Shown: positions 8,610 through 17,075 of the stretch, one piece after another
Numbering within the stretch: position 1 is the stretch's first letter
Layout of the letters: the number at the start of each line of letters is the position of its first letter
Assembly (NCBI RefSeq): GCF_014192225.1
Contig: NZ_JACHXS010000009.1
Coordinates: 1 to 64,000, forward strand
Direction: 5' to 3'
Length of the DNA stretch: 64,000 nucleotides
DNA from: Pseudoduganella umbonata
GTDB taxonomy: Bacteria > Pseudomonadota > Gammaproteobacteria > Burkholderiales > Burkholderiaceae_D
Position numbers and translations under genes: made by a program
Notes under the pieces: model-generated
Database searches by the model: none
What the model saw: the letters and a program-made list of their open reading frames with translations, nothing else
What the model was told of the DNA's origin: nothing

Positions 8610-9338
8610 TCAGTCCGGCTCGATCACCAGCTGGACGGCGGCGCTGCTGAAGCTGGAGATGCCGTACTCGAACGGCTTGCCTTCCTGGTCGACGTAGACG
8701 GTTTCCACGTACAGGATCGGCAGCGAGGCCGGCTGGCCGAGCTGCTGCGCCACCTCGCTGCCCGGCATGCGGGCCGTGATGCGGCTCAGTTTGCGCTGGA
8801 ACTGCGGGATGCCGAACCGCGCCAGCGCGACATGGGTCTTGCCGGCTTCCCGGTAGGCCTCGCCGAAGCCTTCGAAGCGCGGCAGCGGGAAGTACTGCGT
8901 GCACACGCCGATCACCTTGCCGTCCACCACGTCCAGCGAATCGATGGCCAGCGTTTTCGCGCGCGATGAGAGTTCCAGCAGCGCGGCGATGTCGGCTGGC
9001 GGCCGCACGCTTTCCCAGCCGAGGATCTCGCTCTTGCCGACGCGGCGCGCCTTGACGACGCTATGCGCCAGGCGGGTGCGCCGGCCGATCCGGTAGTCGA
9101 GGAAGTCCTCGCGCACGAAGGTGCCGCGGCCATGAACCACTTCCACCATGCCCTGCTCGACCAGCGCCTTGACCGCCTGCCGCACCGTATGGCGGTTGAC
9201 GGCGAAGCGCTCGGCCAGCTCGGTTTCGTTCGGCAGCCGGCCGAGCAGGCGGCCAGCGAGGATATCGCTGCCAAGCGACTCCTGGATCTGCTTCCAGACG
9301 GTGGTGCCGGCCTGGCGAACGATCAAATTTTCGGACAT
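8610..9338 (-). CDS. phnF: GntR/HutC-family regulator of phosphonate use (PhnF-like)
   Basis: A 242-residue repressor-type protein: winged HTH about 10-75 (GRLPNETELAERFAVNRHTV, GRGTFV) and a UTRA effector domain about 95-238. It is the last gene of the minus-strand 2-aminoethylphosphonate operon, 83 bases after phnWX, which identifies it as the local regulator. PhnF/PhnR proteins of this family sense phosphonates or phosphate esters. The likely target is the pair of CATCTAGACGTC repeats in the divergent promoter region at 15289-15341; that link is inference. The 190 bases between this gene and the hydrolase hold no gene. Confidence 0.85.
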   Translation of the reverse strand: MSENLIVRQAGTTVWKQIQESLGSDILAGRLLGRLPNETELAERFAVNRHTVRQAVKALVEQGMVEVVHGRGTFVREDFLDYRIGRRTRLAHSVVKARRVGKSEILGWESVRPPADIAALLELSSRAKTLAIDSLDVVDGKVIGVCTQYFPLPRFEGFGEAYREAGKTHVALARFGIPQFQRKLSRITARMPGSEVAQQLGQPASLPILYVETVYVDQEGKPFEYGISSFSSAAVQLVIEPD

Positions 9339-9421
9339 TCAGCAGCACTCCATCGGGCGGAAAACACACCGCGGCGATTGTCGCATATTTGCACTGGGCG
9401 CGGTGGCGGCCATCGGGGCGT

Positions 9422-11347
9422 TCAAGGCCGCTCGCCCCGTGCCAGCCGGGCATCGATCCGCGCGATCGCTTCGGGCAGGTCGGCGATCGTGCCGATGACG
9501 TAGTGGGCGCCGGCCGCCCGCAGCGTGGCGGCCGCGGCGTCGAAGCGCCGTTCGCGTTCGTCCTGCGGCAGGGCCGCCAGCTCCTGCTCCGCCAGGCCGA
9601 CTTCGTTGCCGGACAGCGCGACACCCACCGTCCACATGCCGGCCGCCAGGCCTTCGGCGATGCCGGGCACGGTGTCGTCGACTTTAACGCAGGCCCGCAC
9701 GTCGGTCACGCCCAGCGCCACTACGTTGTCCAGCGCCATCCATGGTCCCGGGCGCCCGCCGGCCGGCAGGTCGTCGGTGGCGACGACGTGGTCGACCACC
9801 AGTCCGTCGGCCGCGGCCCTCGGCAGCAGCCGGTCCACCACCACGCGCGGATAGCCGGTGCACGAGCCGATCTTCACGCCCTGCGCGCGCAACGCCGCCA
9901 GCACATCCACCGCGCCGGCGATCGGCGCCGAGTACTGGCCCACGCGCTCGACCTGCAGCGGCAGGAAGGCGCTGTACAGCGTGTCGACGTCGCTGTCCGT
10001 CATCGGCGCGCCGAAGCGCTGCTGCCAGCGCTGGGCCACGCCTTCCTGGCGGCCGAGCGCCTGGATATGGTCCCATTTGGCCAGGCCCATCGGCACGCGC
10101 GCTTCGGCCAGCGAGATGCGCACGCCGAAGCCTTCGAAGGCGTCGATCAGCACCTGTGTCGGCGCGAAGGAGCCGAAATCCACCATCGTGCCGGCCCAGT
10201 CGAAGACGACGGCCTGCACCCCGCCTTCACAGGGCGCCGCGCGGCGCGGCCGCGAGATGCCCATTTCGCCCAGCACGGTGGCCACCGCGGCGACCGCGCG
10301 CTCGATGTCGGCGGGTTCTATGGCGCCGATGCAGCCGACACGGAACGTCTCCACCGCGGTGAGCTTGCCCGGATACAGGATCACGCCGTGCTCCTTGACG
10401 CGGCGATAGAACTCGCCGAAGTTCCAGTTCGGATGGTCCGGCGCATACACCGTGACGATGATGGGCGCCTGCACCTCGGCCGGCAGGAAAGAGCGCAGGC
10501 CGATGGCCGCCAGCCCTTCGACGAGCGCCTTGCAGTTGGCGCTGTAGCGGGCCAGCCGCGCGGGCTGTCCGCCCTGCTCTTCATACTGGTCCAGCGCGCA
10601 ATCGAACGCGGCCACCACGTGGGTCGGCGGCGTGTAGCGCCATTGGCCGGTGCGGTGCATGTAGCGCCACTGGTCGTGCAGGTCCAGCGAGAGCGAGTGA
10701 GCGCGCCCCTCGGCCTGTTCGAGCGCGGCGCGGCGCACCAGCACGAAGCCCATGCCCGGCACGCCTTCCAGGCACTTGTTACTGGAGCCGATCACCGCAT
10801 CGAACGCCAGCTCGCGGCACGACAGCGGCAAGGCGCCGAAGGCGCTCATCGCGTCGATCACCAGCGCGCGGCCGGCCGCGCCCACCTCGGCGGCGATGGC
10901 CGGCAGCGGATTGAGGATGCCGGTGCTGGTTTCGCAGTGGATCACGCCGACGTGGGTGATGTGCGGATCGGCGGCCAGCCGCGCCCGCACGACGGCCGGA
11001 TCGACGGCCGACGTCTCGCCGAAATCCTCCACCTCGACGCGGCGGCCCATGACGGCGGCCAGCTGCGCCATGCGCTTGCCGTAGGCGCCATTAGCCAGCA
11101 CCAGCAGCTTGCCGTCGCGCGGCACCAGGGTGCCGATGGCCGCTTCCACGGCAAAGGTGCCGGAGCCCTGCAGCGGCACGCAGACATAGTCGTCGCCGCC
11201 GTCGATGATGCCGACCAGGCGGCTGCCGATGCGCGCGGTCAGCGCGTTGAAGTCGCCGTCCCACGAACCCCAGTCGTACTGCATGGCGTTCTTGGTGCGG
11301 GCGGTGGTGGTCAGTGGACCAGGAGTCAGGAGCAGTGGTGCTTGCAT
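9422..11347 (-). CDS. phnWX: fused 2-aminoethylphosphonate-pyruvate transaminase / phosphonoacetaldehyde hydrolase
   Basis: A 641-residue fusion of two consecutive enzymes of phosphonate degradation. Residues 1-365 are PhnW: a PLP fold-type I transaminase starting LLLTPGPLTTT, with PLP lysine Lys191 in GSSNKCLEGVPG, which moves the amino group of 2-aminoethylphosphonate to pyruvate. Residues 375-640 are PhnX, a HAD-superfamily hydrolase: nucleophile Asp383 in VFDWAGTMVD, Schiff-base Lys424 in MGLAKWDHI, and a DDTVPGIAEG loop. It cleaves phosphonoacetaldehyde to acetaldehyde and phosphate. All key residues are present in both halves. Most organisms encode two proteins. It lies 25 bases after the permease gene in the operon. 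Confidence 0.95.
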   Translation of the reverse strand: MQAPLLLTPGPLTTTARTKNAMQYDWGSWDGDFNALTARIGSRLVGIIDGGDDYVCVPLQGSGTFAVEAAIGTLVPRDGKLLVLANGAYGKRMAQLAAVMGRRVEVEDFGETSAVDPAVVRARLAADPHITHVGVIHCETSTGILNPLPAIAAEVGAAGRALVIDAMSAFGALPLSCRELAFDAVIGSSNKCLEGVPGMGFVLVRRAALEQAEGRAHSLSLDLHDQWRYMHRTGQWRYTPPTHVVAAFDCALDQYEEQGGQPARLARYSANCKALVEGLAAIGLRSFLPAEVQAPIIVTVYAPDHPNWNFGEFYRRVKEHGVILYPGKLTAVETFRVGCIGAIEPADIERAVAAVATVLGEMGISRPRRAAPCEGGVQAVVFDWAGTMVDFGSFAPTQVLIDAFEGFGVRISLAEARVPMGLAKWDHIQALGRQEGVAQRWQQRFGAPMTDSDVDTLYSAFLPLQVERVGQYSAPIAGAVDVLAALRAQGVKIGSCTGYPRVVVDRLLPRAAADGLVVDHVVATDDLPAGGRPGPWMALDNVVALGVTDVRACVKVDDTVPGIAEGLAAGMWTVGVALSGNEVGLAEQELAALPQDERERRFDAAAATLRAAGAHYVIGTIADLPEAIARIDARLARGERP

Positions 11348-11372
11348 GGTGTAGTCGAGAGAGGTGAAAAAA

Positions 11373-13079
11373 TCAGTTGGCGCGCCAGCGTTGCAGGCGG
11401 CGCCCGCAGTACCAGCCGATGGCGTTCAGCAGCAGCGAGACCGCTCCGGAACAGGCGACGATCAGCGTGGCCATCGCCGCGGCGGCGGCGGTATCGCCGG
11501 CATCGTCCATGTTGAGCACGGCCAGCGAGGCCAATTCGGTCTCGGGGCTGTAGAGGAAGATCACGCAGCTGACGGTGGTCATGCTGGAAACGAACAGGTA
11601 GCGGAAAACATTCAGCAGCGACGGCAGCACGATGGGCAGCGTGACGCGCAGGCAGCACACCCACCAACCCTGCCCAAGGCTGCGCGATGCGGCTTCGATC
11701 TCGCCGTCGATCTGGCGCAGCGACGTGGTCAGCGTCATGTGGGCGGTGGTGTAGAAGTGGCAGATGCACGACGCCGCCATCAGCGTCATGCCGCCGTACA
11801 GGCCATGCAGCGGGTTGGCGGGATGGCTGAAGAACATGGCATAGCCCAGCCCCAGCACCATGCCCGGCACCGCCATCGGGATGACGGCGATGGCGCGCAC
11901 CAGCAGCGCCGCGCCGGGCGCTACCGGCAGCTTTTCCAGCAGGTAGGCGTTGACGAACACCAGCAGCGTGCCCGCGAGTGCGCTGGCGCCGGACAGCACG
12001 AAGCTGTTGCGGAACGCTCCCCAGCCGCCGCCATCCTGGTGCTCGAAATCGAAGTGCGCCAGCGTCAGGCTCATGTCGTACGGCCACAGCTTGATGAAGG
12101 CGGCGGCCACCGCCGCGCCGGCCAGCGCCAGCAGGAACACGGCGACCGCGCCACAGGCCAGCGAAAGCAGCATGTCGCGCCCGGCGTGCGGCCTGGCGTG
12201 GTATTGCACGGAGCGGCCCGTCATGCCGGCCTGCGCGCGCCGGGCCACGCGGCGCTGGATGGCGAAGCTGGCCAGCGCCGGCAGCAGCAACAGCAGGCCG
12301 ACGACGGCGCCGCGCTCGAAGTCATGCTGGCCGATCACCTGCTTGTAGGCTTCCAGCGCCAGCACGTTGGTCTGGCCGCCGATCACCTTCGGCACGCCGA
12401 AATCCGTGGCGGCCATGGTCAGCACCAGCGTGGCAGCCGAAACCAGGCCATAGCGAGCATTGGGCAGCGTGATCGTGACGAAGCGCCGCAGCGGGCCGGC
12501 GCCCAGCGTTTCGGCGGCCTCGTAGAGCCGCGCATCGGCCACCGACAGCGCCGCCGTCAGCACCAGCAGCGCATGGGGAAACGTGTAGAAGGCTTCGCCC
12601 AGCACGATGCCGAGCGGTCCGTAGATGCTGGCGCCACCCGCAAAGACGGCTAGCCAGCCCTTCAGCAGCCCCTGGTTGCCGAACAGGTAGACCAGCGAGA
12701 TGGCCGGCATCAGCGACGGTGCCAGCAGCGGCGCAAGGCAGACCAGGCGCAGCACCGGCTTGCCGGCGATGCGCGAACGGGTCAGCGCGAACGCCACCAC
12801 GAAGGCTGCCGGCAGCACCAGCGCCAGCGTCGCCACCGCGATCGCCAGGCTGTTCCATGCCGCGGCCTGGATGCGCGGTTCGGCCACCGTGCGCGCGATA
12901 TCCGCGATACCGGCCCTGGTGAGAATGGCCAGCAGTGGCAGCACGAGAAACGCCAGCAGCGCGGCAAGGCACAGCCATTGCAGCAGCGCCGCGAAGCGGT
13001 CGTCGGCGCCGCGCACGCCGGGCATCGCCGCGCGCGGAAGCGCCGGCAGCAGCGCAGGCAGGAAGGAGCGGTTGTTCAT
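11373..13079 (-). CDS. 2-aminoethylphosphonate ABC transporter, fused permease
   Basis: A 568-residue membrane protein with two binding-protein-dependent permease domains in one chain (about 45-290 and 315-565), each with six or so hydrophobic helices. Each has an EAA-type loop for the ATPase: YEAAETLGAGPLRRFVTITL and EAASRSLGQGWWVCCLRVTL. This matches the PhnU plus PhnV pair fused, as in ferric-type importers of the same superfamily. Its ATG overlaps the TGA of the ATPase gene (ATGA), so translation is probably coupled. With the binding protein and ATPase it forms a complete importer for 2-aminoethylphosphonate. Confidence 0.9.
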   Translation of the reverse strand: MNNRSFLPALLPALPRAAMPGVRGADDRFAALLQWLCLAALLAFLVLPLLAILTRAGIADIARTVAEPRIQAAAWNSLAIAVATLALVLPAAFVVAFALTRSRIAGKPVLRLVCLAPLLAPSLMPAISLVYLFGNQGLLKGWLAVFAGGASIYGPLGIVLGEAFYTFPHALLVLTAALSVADARLYEAAETLGAGPLRRFVTITLPNARYGLVSAATLVLTMAATDFGVPKVIGGQTNVLALEAYKQVIGQHDFERGAVVGLLLLLPALASFAIQRRVARRAQAGMTGRSVQYHARPHAGRDMLLSLACGAVAVFLLALAGAAVAAAFIKLWPYDMSLTLAHFDFEHQDGGGWGAFRNSFVLSGASALAGTLLVFVNAYLLEKLPVAPGAALLVRAIAVIPMAVPGMVLGLGYAMFFSHPANPLHGLYGGMTLMAASCICHFYTTAHMTLTTSLRQIDGEIEAASRSLGQGWWVCCLRVTLPIVLPSLLNVFRYLFVSSMTTVSCVIFLYSPETELASLAVLNMDDAGDTAAAAAMATLIVACSGAVSLLLNAIGWYCGRRLQRWRAN

Positions 13080-14185
13080 GCCGCACCATCGACGAAGTAG
13101 CGCACCGCATGCGGTGCGATCGATACCGGCACGCGCGCGCCCGGCACCAGCAGCGCGTAGCCTGGGTCGTTGCGCGACACGTCCACCGTCAGCAGGGCAT
13201 CGCGGTCGGCCGCCAGCGACAGCACGGCGCGGCGCACGCCACCAAGGAAGTCGACCCGCTCGACGATGGCCATCGTCATGCTGCCGCCGGCCGACCAGTG
13301 CGGTTCGACACGGATATCCTCCGGCCGGCAGAACGCCGTCGCGGCAGGCACCCCGGTCGGCAGGCTGCGGCCGAACGACAGGTCGCCCGAACGGACCACG
13401 CCTTCGTCGTCCTGGCGCACCGGCAGCCAGTTGGCGCAGCCGATGAATTCGGCGACGAAGCGGCTGGCCGGTTCGCGGTAGACCTGTTCCGGCGTGCCCA
13501 CTTGCTCGACGCGGCCGGCGGACATGACGGCGATCGTGTCGGCGAGCGCCAGCGCTTCTTCCTGGTCGTGCGTGACCATGATGGCCGTCACACCGAGGCG
13601 GCGCTGCAAGGCCTTCAGTTGCTGGCGCAGGCTGTCGCGCACGCGGGCATCGAGCGCCGACAGGGGTTCGTCCAGCAACAGCAGGCTGGGCGACGTTGCC
13701 ATGGCCCGCGCCAGCGCCACGCGCTGCTGCTGGCCGCCGGAGAGCTGCGCCGGATACTGCTCCTGCCGGCCATCGAGCTCCACCATCTGCAGCAGCTGCT
13801 CGACGCGCGCGGCGCGTTCCCGGCGCGGCAGCCTCAGGCCATAGGCCACGTTTTCCGCCACCGTCAGGTTGGGAAACAGTGCATACGACTGGAACACGAT
13901 GCCGTAGTCGCGCTGCGCGGGCGGCAGCGCGCCGATATCGCGGCCGCCCATCACCACGGTGCCGCCGTCTTGCGCCTCCAGCCCGGCGATCACGCGCAGC
14001 AGTGTGGTCTTGCCGCAGCCGGAAGGGCCGAGCAGGCACAGGAACTCGCCGCGCCGCACCGACAGGTCGATATGGTCCAGCACCACGGCGCCGCCGAAGC
14101 GCTTGCTGACGCCGTCGATGCGCAGCCAGGCGGCTTGCGGCGCGGCCGTTTCAGCATCGGCCAGCAGGAGGTCGGTCTGTTTCAT
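13076..14185 (-). CDS. phnT: 2-aminoethylphosphonate ABC transporter ATPase
   Basis: A 369-residue ATPase of the importer family. It shows Walker A GPSGCGKTT, Q-loop FQSYALFPNLTV, signature LSGGQQQRVALARAM, Walker B LLLLDEPLSALD and switch MVTHDQEEA. A C-terminal TOBE-type domain (about 285-365) is typical of spermidine/iron/phosphonate importers. The start MKQTDLLLAD follows a GAG-rich Shine-Dalgarno, 10 bases after the binding protein gene. The stop overlaps the permease start by four bases. The role in 2-aminoethylphosphonate uptake comes from the operon. Confidence 0.93.
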   Translation of the reverse strand: MKQTDLLLADAETAAPQAAWLRIDGVSKRFGGAVVLDHIDLSVRRGEFLCLLGPSGCGKTTLLRVIAGLEAQDGGTVVMGGRDIGALPPAQRDYGIVFQSYALFPNLTVAENVAYGLRLPRRERAARVEQLLQMVELDGRQEQYPAQLSGGQQQRVALARAMATSPSLLLLDEPLSALDARVRDSLRQQLKALQRRLGVTAIMVTHDQEEALALADTIAVMSAGRVEQVGTPEQVYREPASRFVAEFIGCANWLPVRQDDEGVVRSGDLSFGRSLPTGVPAATAFCRPEDIRVEPHWSAGGSMTMAIVERVDFLGGVRRAVLSLAADRDALLTVDVSRNDPGYALLVPGARVPVSIAPHAVRYFVDGAA

Positions 14186-14195
14186 CGCACGCTCT

Positions 14196-15215
14196 TTACT
14201 TGGGTTCGGCCTTGCCGTCGTAGCGCCGGGTCCACTCGGCCAGGATGCGGTCGCGTTCGCGCGACGACCAGCGCAGGTCCTGCCTGACCAGCAGCGTCTC
14301 GTAATTGGCGGGAATCGCCGGATGCGGCTTGGCCACGCCCGGATAGGCGACGATGGCGAAGTTCTTCGCATACAGCTCGTTGGCGCCGCGCGAGGCCGCC
14401 CAGTCGGCCAGCCTGCTTGCGGCCGCCTGGTTCTTGCTGGCCTTGAGGATGGCGGTGCCTTCCACGTCCCAGCCCAGGCCTTCCTTCGGCAGCACCACGT
14501 CGAGCGGCGCACCGCCCTCCTTCAGCTTGGCCGCGCGGTACTCGAAGGCGATCCCGATCGGGAATTCGCCGGCCGCCGCCTGCTTGCAGGGCTTGGAGCC
14601 GGAATGCGTGTACTGGGCGATGTTGTCGTGCAGCCCGTCCATGTACGCCCAGCCGTCCTTCTCGCCGAACAGCGCCAGCCAGGCCGTGACGTCGAAGTAG
14701 CCGGTGCCGCTGGAAGCGGGATGCGGCATCACGATGCGCCCCTTGTATTCGGGCTTGAGCAGGTCCTTCCAGGACTCCGGCTTCTTCAGGCCCAGCCTGG
14801 CCGCTTCCACCGTGTTGAAGCAGATCGCCGCGCCCCACACGTCCATCCCCACCCAGGCCGGCGGCCGTGCACTGTCGACGTAGCGCGGCGACAGCTTGTC
14901 GACACCCTTCGGCGCATAGGGCTGCAGCATGCCTTCCCTGTCCAGCAACAGCAGCGAGGTGGCAGCCACACCCAGCACCGCGTCGGCCTGCGGCGCGGCC
15001 TTCTCGGCCAGCAGGCGGGCGGTGATGATGCCGGTCGAATCGCGCACCCATTTCAGCCTGATGTCGGGATTGGCGGCTTCGAACGCCACCTGGTAGGCCT
15101 TCAGCTGGTCGGCTTCCAGCGCGGTATAGACGGTCAGCGTGGTGGCGGCGTGGGACTGCAGGCAGGCAATCGACAGCAAGGCGGCAAGCGCGCTACGGAT
15201 ACGGGGGACAGGCAT
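14196..15215 (-). CDS. phnS: 2-aminoethylphosphonate-binding periplasmic protein
   Basis: A 339-residue solute-binding protein, first gene of the operon. Residues 1-23 are a Sec signal peptide ending SHAA. The mature part starts TTLTVYTALEADQLKAYQ, the beginning seen in ferric-iron-type (family 1) binding proteins, to which the PhnS group belongs. Later landmarks are ADAVLGVAATSLLLL, SSGTGYFDVTAWLALFG and KSKN-like lid segments. It delivers the ligand to the permease at 11373. Its promoter faces the porin gene across a 197-base region with two operator-like repeats. Confidence 0.88.
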   Translation of the reverse strand: MPVPRIRSALAALLSIACLQSHAATTLTVYTALEADQLKAYQVAFEAANPDIRLKWVRDSTGIITARLLAEKAAPQADAVLGVAATSLLLLDREGMLQPYAPKGVDKLSPRYVDSARPPAWVGMDVWGAAICFNTVEAARLGLKKPESWKDLLKPEYKGRIVMPHPASSGTGYFDVTAWLALFGEKDGWAYMDGLHDNIAQYTHSGSKPCKQAAAGEFPIGIAFEYRAAKLKEGGAPLDVVLPKEGLGWDVEGTAILKASKNQAAASRLADWAASRGANELYAKNFAIVAYPGVAKPHPAIPANYETLLVRQDLRWSSRERDRILAEWTRRYDGKAEPK

Positions 15216-15288
15216 CGGCGACTCCGGTGAGTGGAACGGTTCTTAACAGTTGCGGCCATCTTATCGGTGCTTTGTGACTGCACAATGA

Positions 15289-15341
15289 CATCTAGACGTC
15301 TGCATTGAAAGTTAGGATTTATATCTAGTCATCTAGACGTC
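15289..15341. promoter_or_regulatory. candidate PhnF operator: two CATCTAGACGTC repeats
   Basis: The 197-base divergent region between phnS and the porin contains the identical 12-mer CATCTAGACGTC twice (15289-15300 and 15330-15341). The starts are 41 bases apart, close to four helical turns, and a partial TATCTAGTC abuts the second copy. The core contains the palindrome TCTAGA. GntR/HutC regulators bind short palindromes of this size. The position suggests control of both divergent transcripts by the GntR protein at 8610. No binding data are available; this is inference from repetition and context. Confidence 0.5.
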
Positions 15342-15412
15342 ACTACGTTGTCACAATGGCGCTTTAAGCTGCGGTTCCGGTTACTTCTCCACCATCACTA
15401 GGGATCGATGAA

Positions 15413-16447
15413 ATGAAAAAACAAGTCCTGGCCGCCGCTTTCTGCGCGGGCTGCGCAGGCGCCGCAGTGGCGCAATCGAACGTGGGCATCTACGGTGTGC
15501 TCGACCTCAGCCTCGTCAACGTTTCCGGCGCCACGCCAGGCAGCGCGGGCTTCGACGGCAACGACACGAAGGTGCAGAGCGGCACCCTGCAAGGCAGCCG
15601 GATCGGGTTTCGCGGCACGGAGGACCTGGGCGGCGGTGTGTCGGCGATCTTCACGATCGAGTCGGGCATCCTGGCCGACACTGGTGCGTCCGACCAGGGC
15701 GGCCTGCTGTTCGGCCGCCAGGCATTCGTCGGTCTCCGGAGCAGCACGCTGGGCGCCATCACGATCGGCCGGCAGTACGGTCCCGAATACCTGGCATGGA
15801 AACTCATGGAACCGATGGACGACGGCTTCGCCGGCGCCGGCAGCAACTTCTTCGCCACCAACGGCAAGCGCGTCAACAACTCCATCAAGTACACCACGCC
15901 GACCGTCAACGGCCTGACCGCCGACGTGCTGTACGGCGCCGGCGAGGTGCCCGGCAAGAACACCGCTTCGCGCGACATCGGCGGCTCGGTGACGTACGTG
16001 CGGGACCCCGTGGTGATCCGAGCCGGCTACAACCGGCTCGATAACGCCGCCGCCAGCGACAAGGCCGTCAACTACGTGGCCGGCGGCAGCTACGACTTCA
16101 GGGTGGTCAAGGCGATCGCCATCTACGGCAACAACAAGGGCACCGGCAGCATCGACAACCGCGATTTCCTGCTTGGCGCATCGGTCCCCTTCGGCGCCAG
16201 CACGTTCCTGGCCAGCTACATCCGCAAGGACGACAGGAGCGGCGCGAACAGGGATGCGCACCAGGTCGCGGTCACCTGGACCCACGACCTCTCGAAACGC
16301 ACCATCGCCTACGTGTCGGCCGCGCGCGTGAGCAACCGGAATGGCGCCAGCTACCACACCTACAACGCCACGCTTCCGGCGGCAACGCAGGCGGGCGCGG
16401 TGGCGGGCACGCGCGAAGTGAACATCGGCCTGCGCCACGCATTCTGA
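15413..16447 (+). CDS. general porin of the beta-proteobacterial type
   Basis: A 344-residue outer-membrane porin. It has a signal peptide (1-20, ending AVAQ), the usual first strand SNVGIYGVLDLSL, the GSRIGFRGTEDLGGG block, LFGRQAFVGL, TIGRQYGP before the constriction loop, and a C-terminal phenylalanine in REVNIGLRHAF, the signal for the assembly machinery. It should form 16-strand trimers. The gene is divergent from the phosphonate operon and shares its promoter region, so it may admit phosphonates. Porins of this family are otherwise poorly selective, so substrate preference is inference from position only. Confidence 0.92.
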   Translation: MKKQVLAAAFCAGCAGAAVAQSNVGIYGVLDLSLVNVSGATPGSAGFDGNDTKVQSGTLQGSRIGFRGTEDLGGGVSAIFTIESGILADTGASDQGGLLFGRQAFVGLRSSTLGAITIGRQYGPEYLAWKLMEPMDDGFAGAGSNFFATNGKRVNNSIKYTTPTVNGLTADVLYGAGEVPGKNTASRDIGGSVTYVRDPVVIRAGYNRLDNAAASDKAVNYVAGGSYDFRVVKAIAIYGNNKGTGSIDNRDFLLGASVPFGASTFLASYIRKDDRSGANRDAHQVAVTWTHDLSKRTIAYVSAARVSNRNGASYHTYNATLPAATQAGAVAGTREVNIGLRHAF

Positions 16448-16938
16448 TGGCGACCGTTCGACAGGCGGGTATCGCCGATCTCCCGGCGCTGGCCCGGCTC
16501 TTCGTGCAGCTCGGCTATCCCAACACGGTGGCGGAGCTGGAACTGCGTTGGCCCGACTTCCATGGCCGCGATGCCGATTGCTGGGTTGCCGTCAGCGGCG
16601 GCGATGTCATCGGCGTGCTGGCGCAGAACTACGTGCTGCCGCTGAACACCGCCGCGCACTACGCGGTGGTGAGCGCCTTCGTGGTGGACGAAGCGGTGCG
16701 GCGCAGTGGCGCCGGGAAGGCGCTGATGCGTTGCGCCGAGCAGGAGGCGGTGCGGCGGGGCTGCACGCACACCGAGCTTTCCAGCAGCATGCGGCGGCCA
16801 GTGGCGCACCTGTTTTATCTGGACTACGGGTTCGTGGAGGTGCCGAAGCGGTTCGTGAAGGAGTTTGCGGCGCGGGCGCGCGTAGCCAGGGAGATAACGC
16901 CGAGAGATGACGTAAAGGGAGTGACGACAAGGGGGTAA
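16447..16938 (+). CDS. GNAT acetyltransferase, PhnO-like
   Basis: A 163-residue GNAT protein. The acetyl-CoA-binding motif is VRRSGAGKALMRCAEQEAVR, and the last strand region TELSSSMRRPVAHLFYLDYG closely resembles the corresponding part of E. coli PhnO, an aminoalkylphosphonate N-acetyltransferase. The ATG overlaps the porin stop (TGATG), so the two genes are translationally coupled. Coupling to a porin that shares a promoter region with the 2-aminoethylphosphonate operon supports a role in acetylating aminophosphonates. The exact substrate is not proven, and the C-terminal 25 residues are low-complexity. Confidence 0.78.
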   Translation: MATVRQAGIADLPALARLFVQLGYPNTVAELELRWPDFHGRDADCWVAVSGGDVIGVLAQNYVLPLNTAAHYAVVSAFVVDEAVRRSGAGKALMRCAEQEAVRRGCTHTELSSSMRRPVAHLFYLDYGFVEVPKRFVKEFAARARVAREITPRDDVKGVTTRG

Positions 16939-17000
16939 TCGCGAGGAGTGCGGGGGCCGGGCGATAAAACTGTCGCGCCGATCAGACAATGTTTCAATAA

Positions 17001-17030
17001 TTAACTTATTGCAAACCTGATTGCTACAAT
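17001..17030 (+). promoter_or_regulatory. possible promoter of the TonB receptor gene
   Basis: TTAACT (17001-17006) and TACAAT (17025-17030) are 18 bases apart in an AT-rich patch that stands out from the surrounding GC-rich sequence, 45 bases upstream of the receptor start. The -10 box matches the consensus in five of six positions; the -35 box is weak. Confidence 0.35.
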
Positions 17031-17075
17031 GGTCCGATCGTCCCCCCTTGCCCCTCCTCTCTCCTCCAGATCCCT

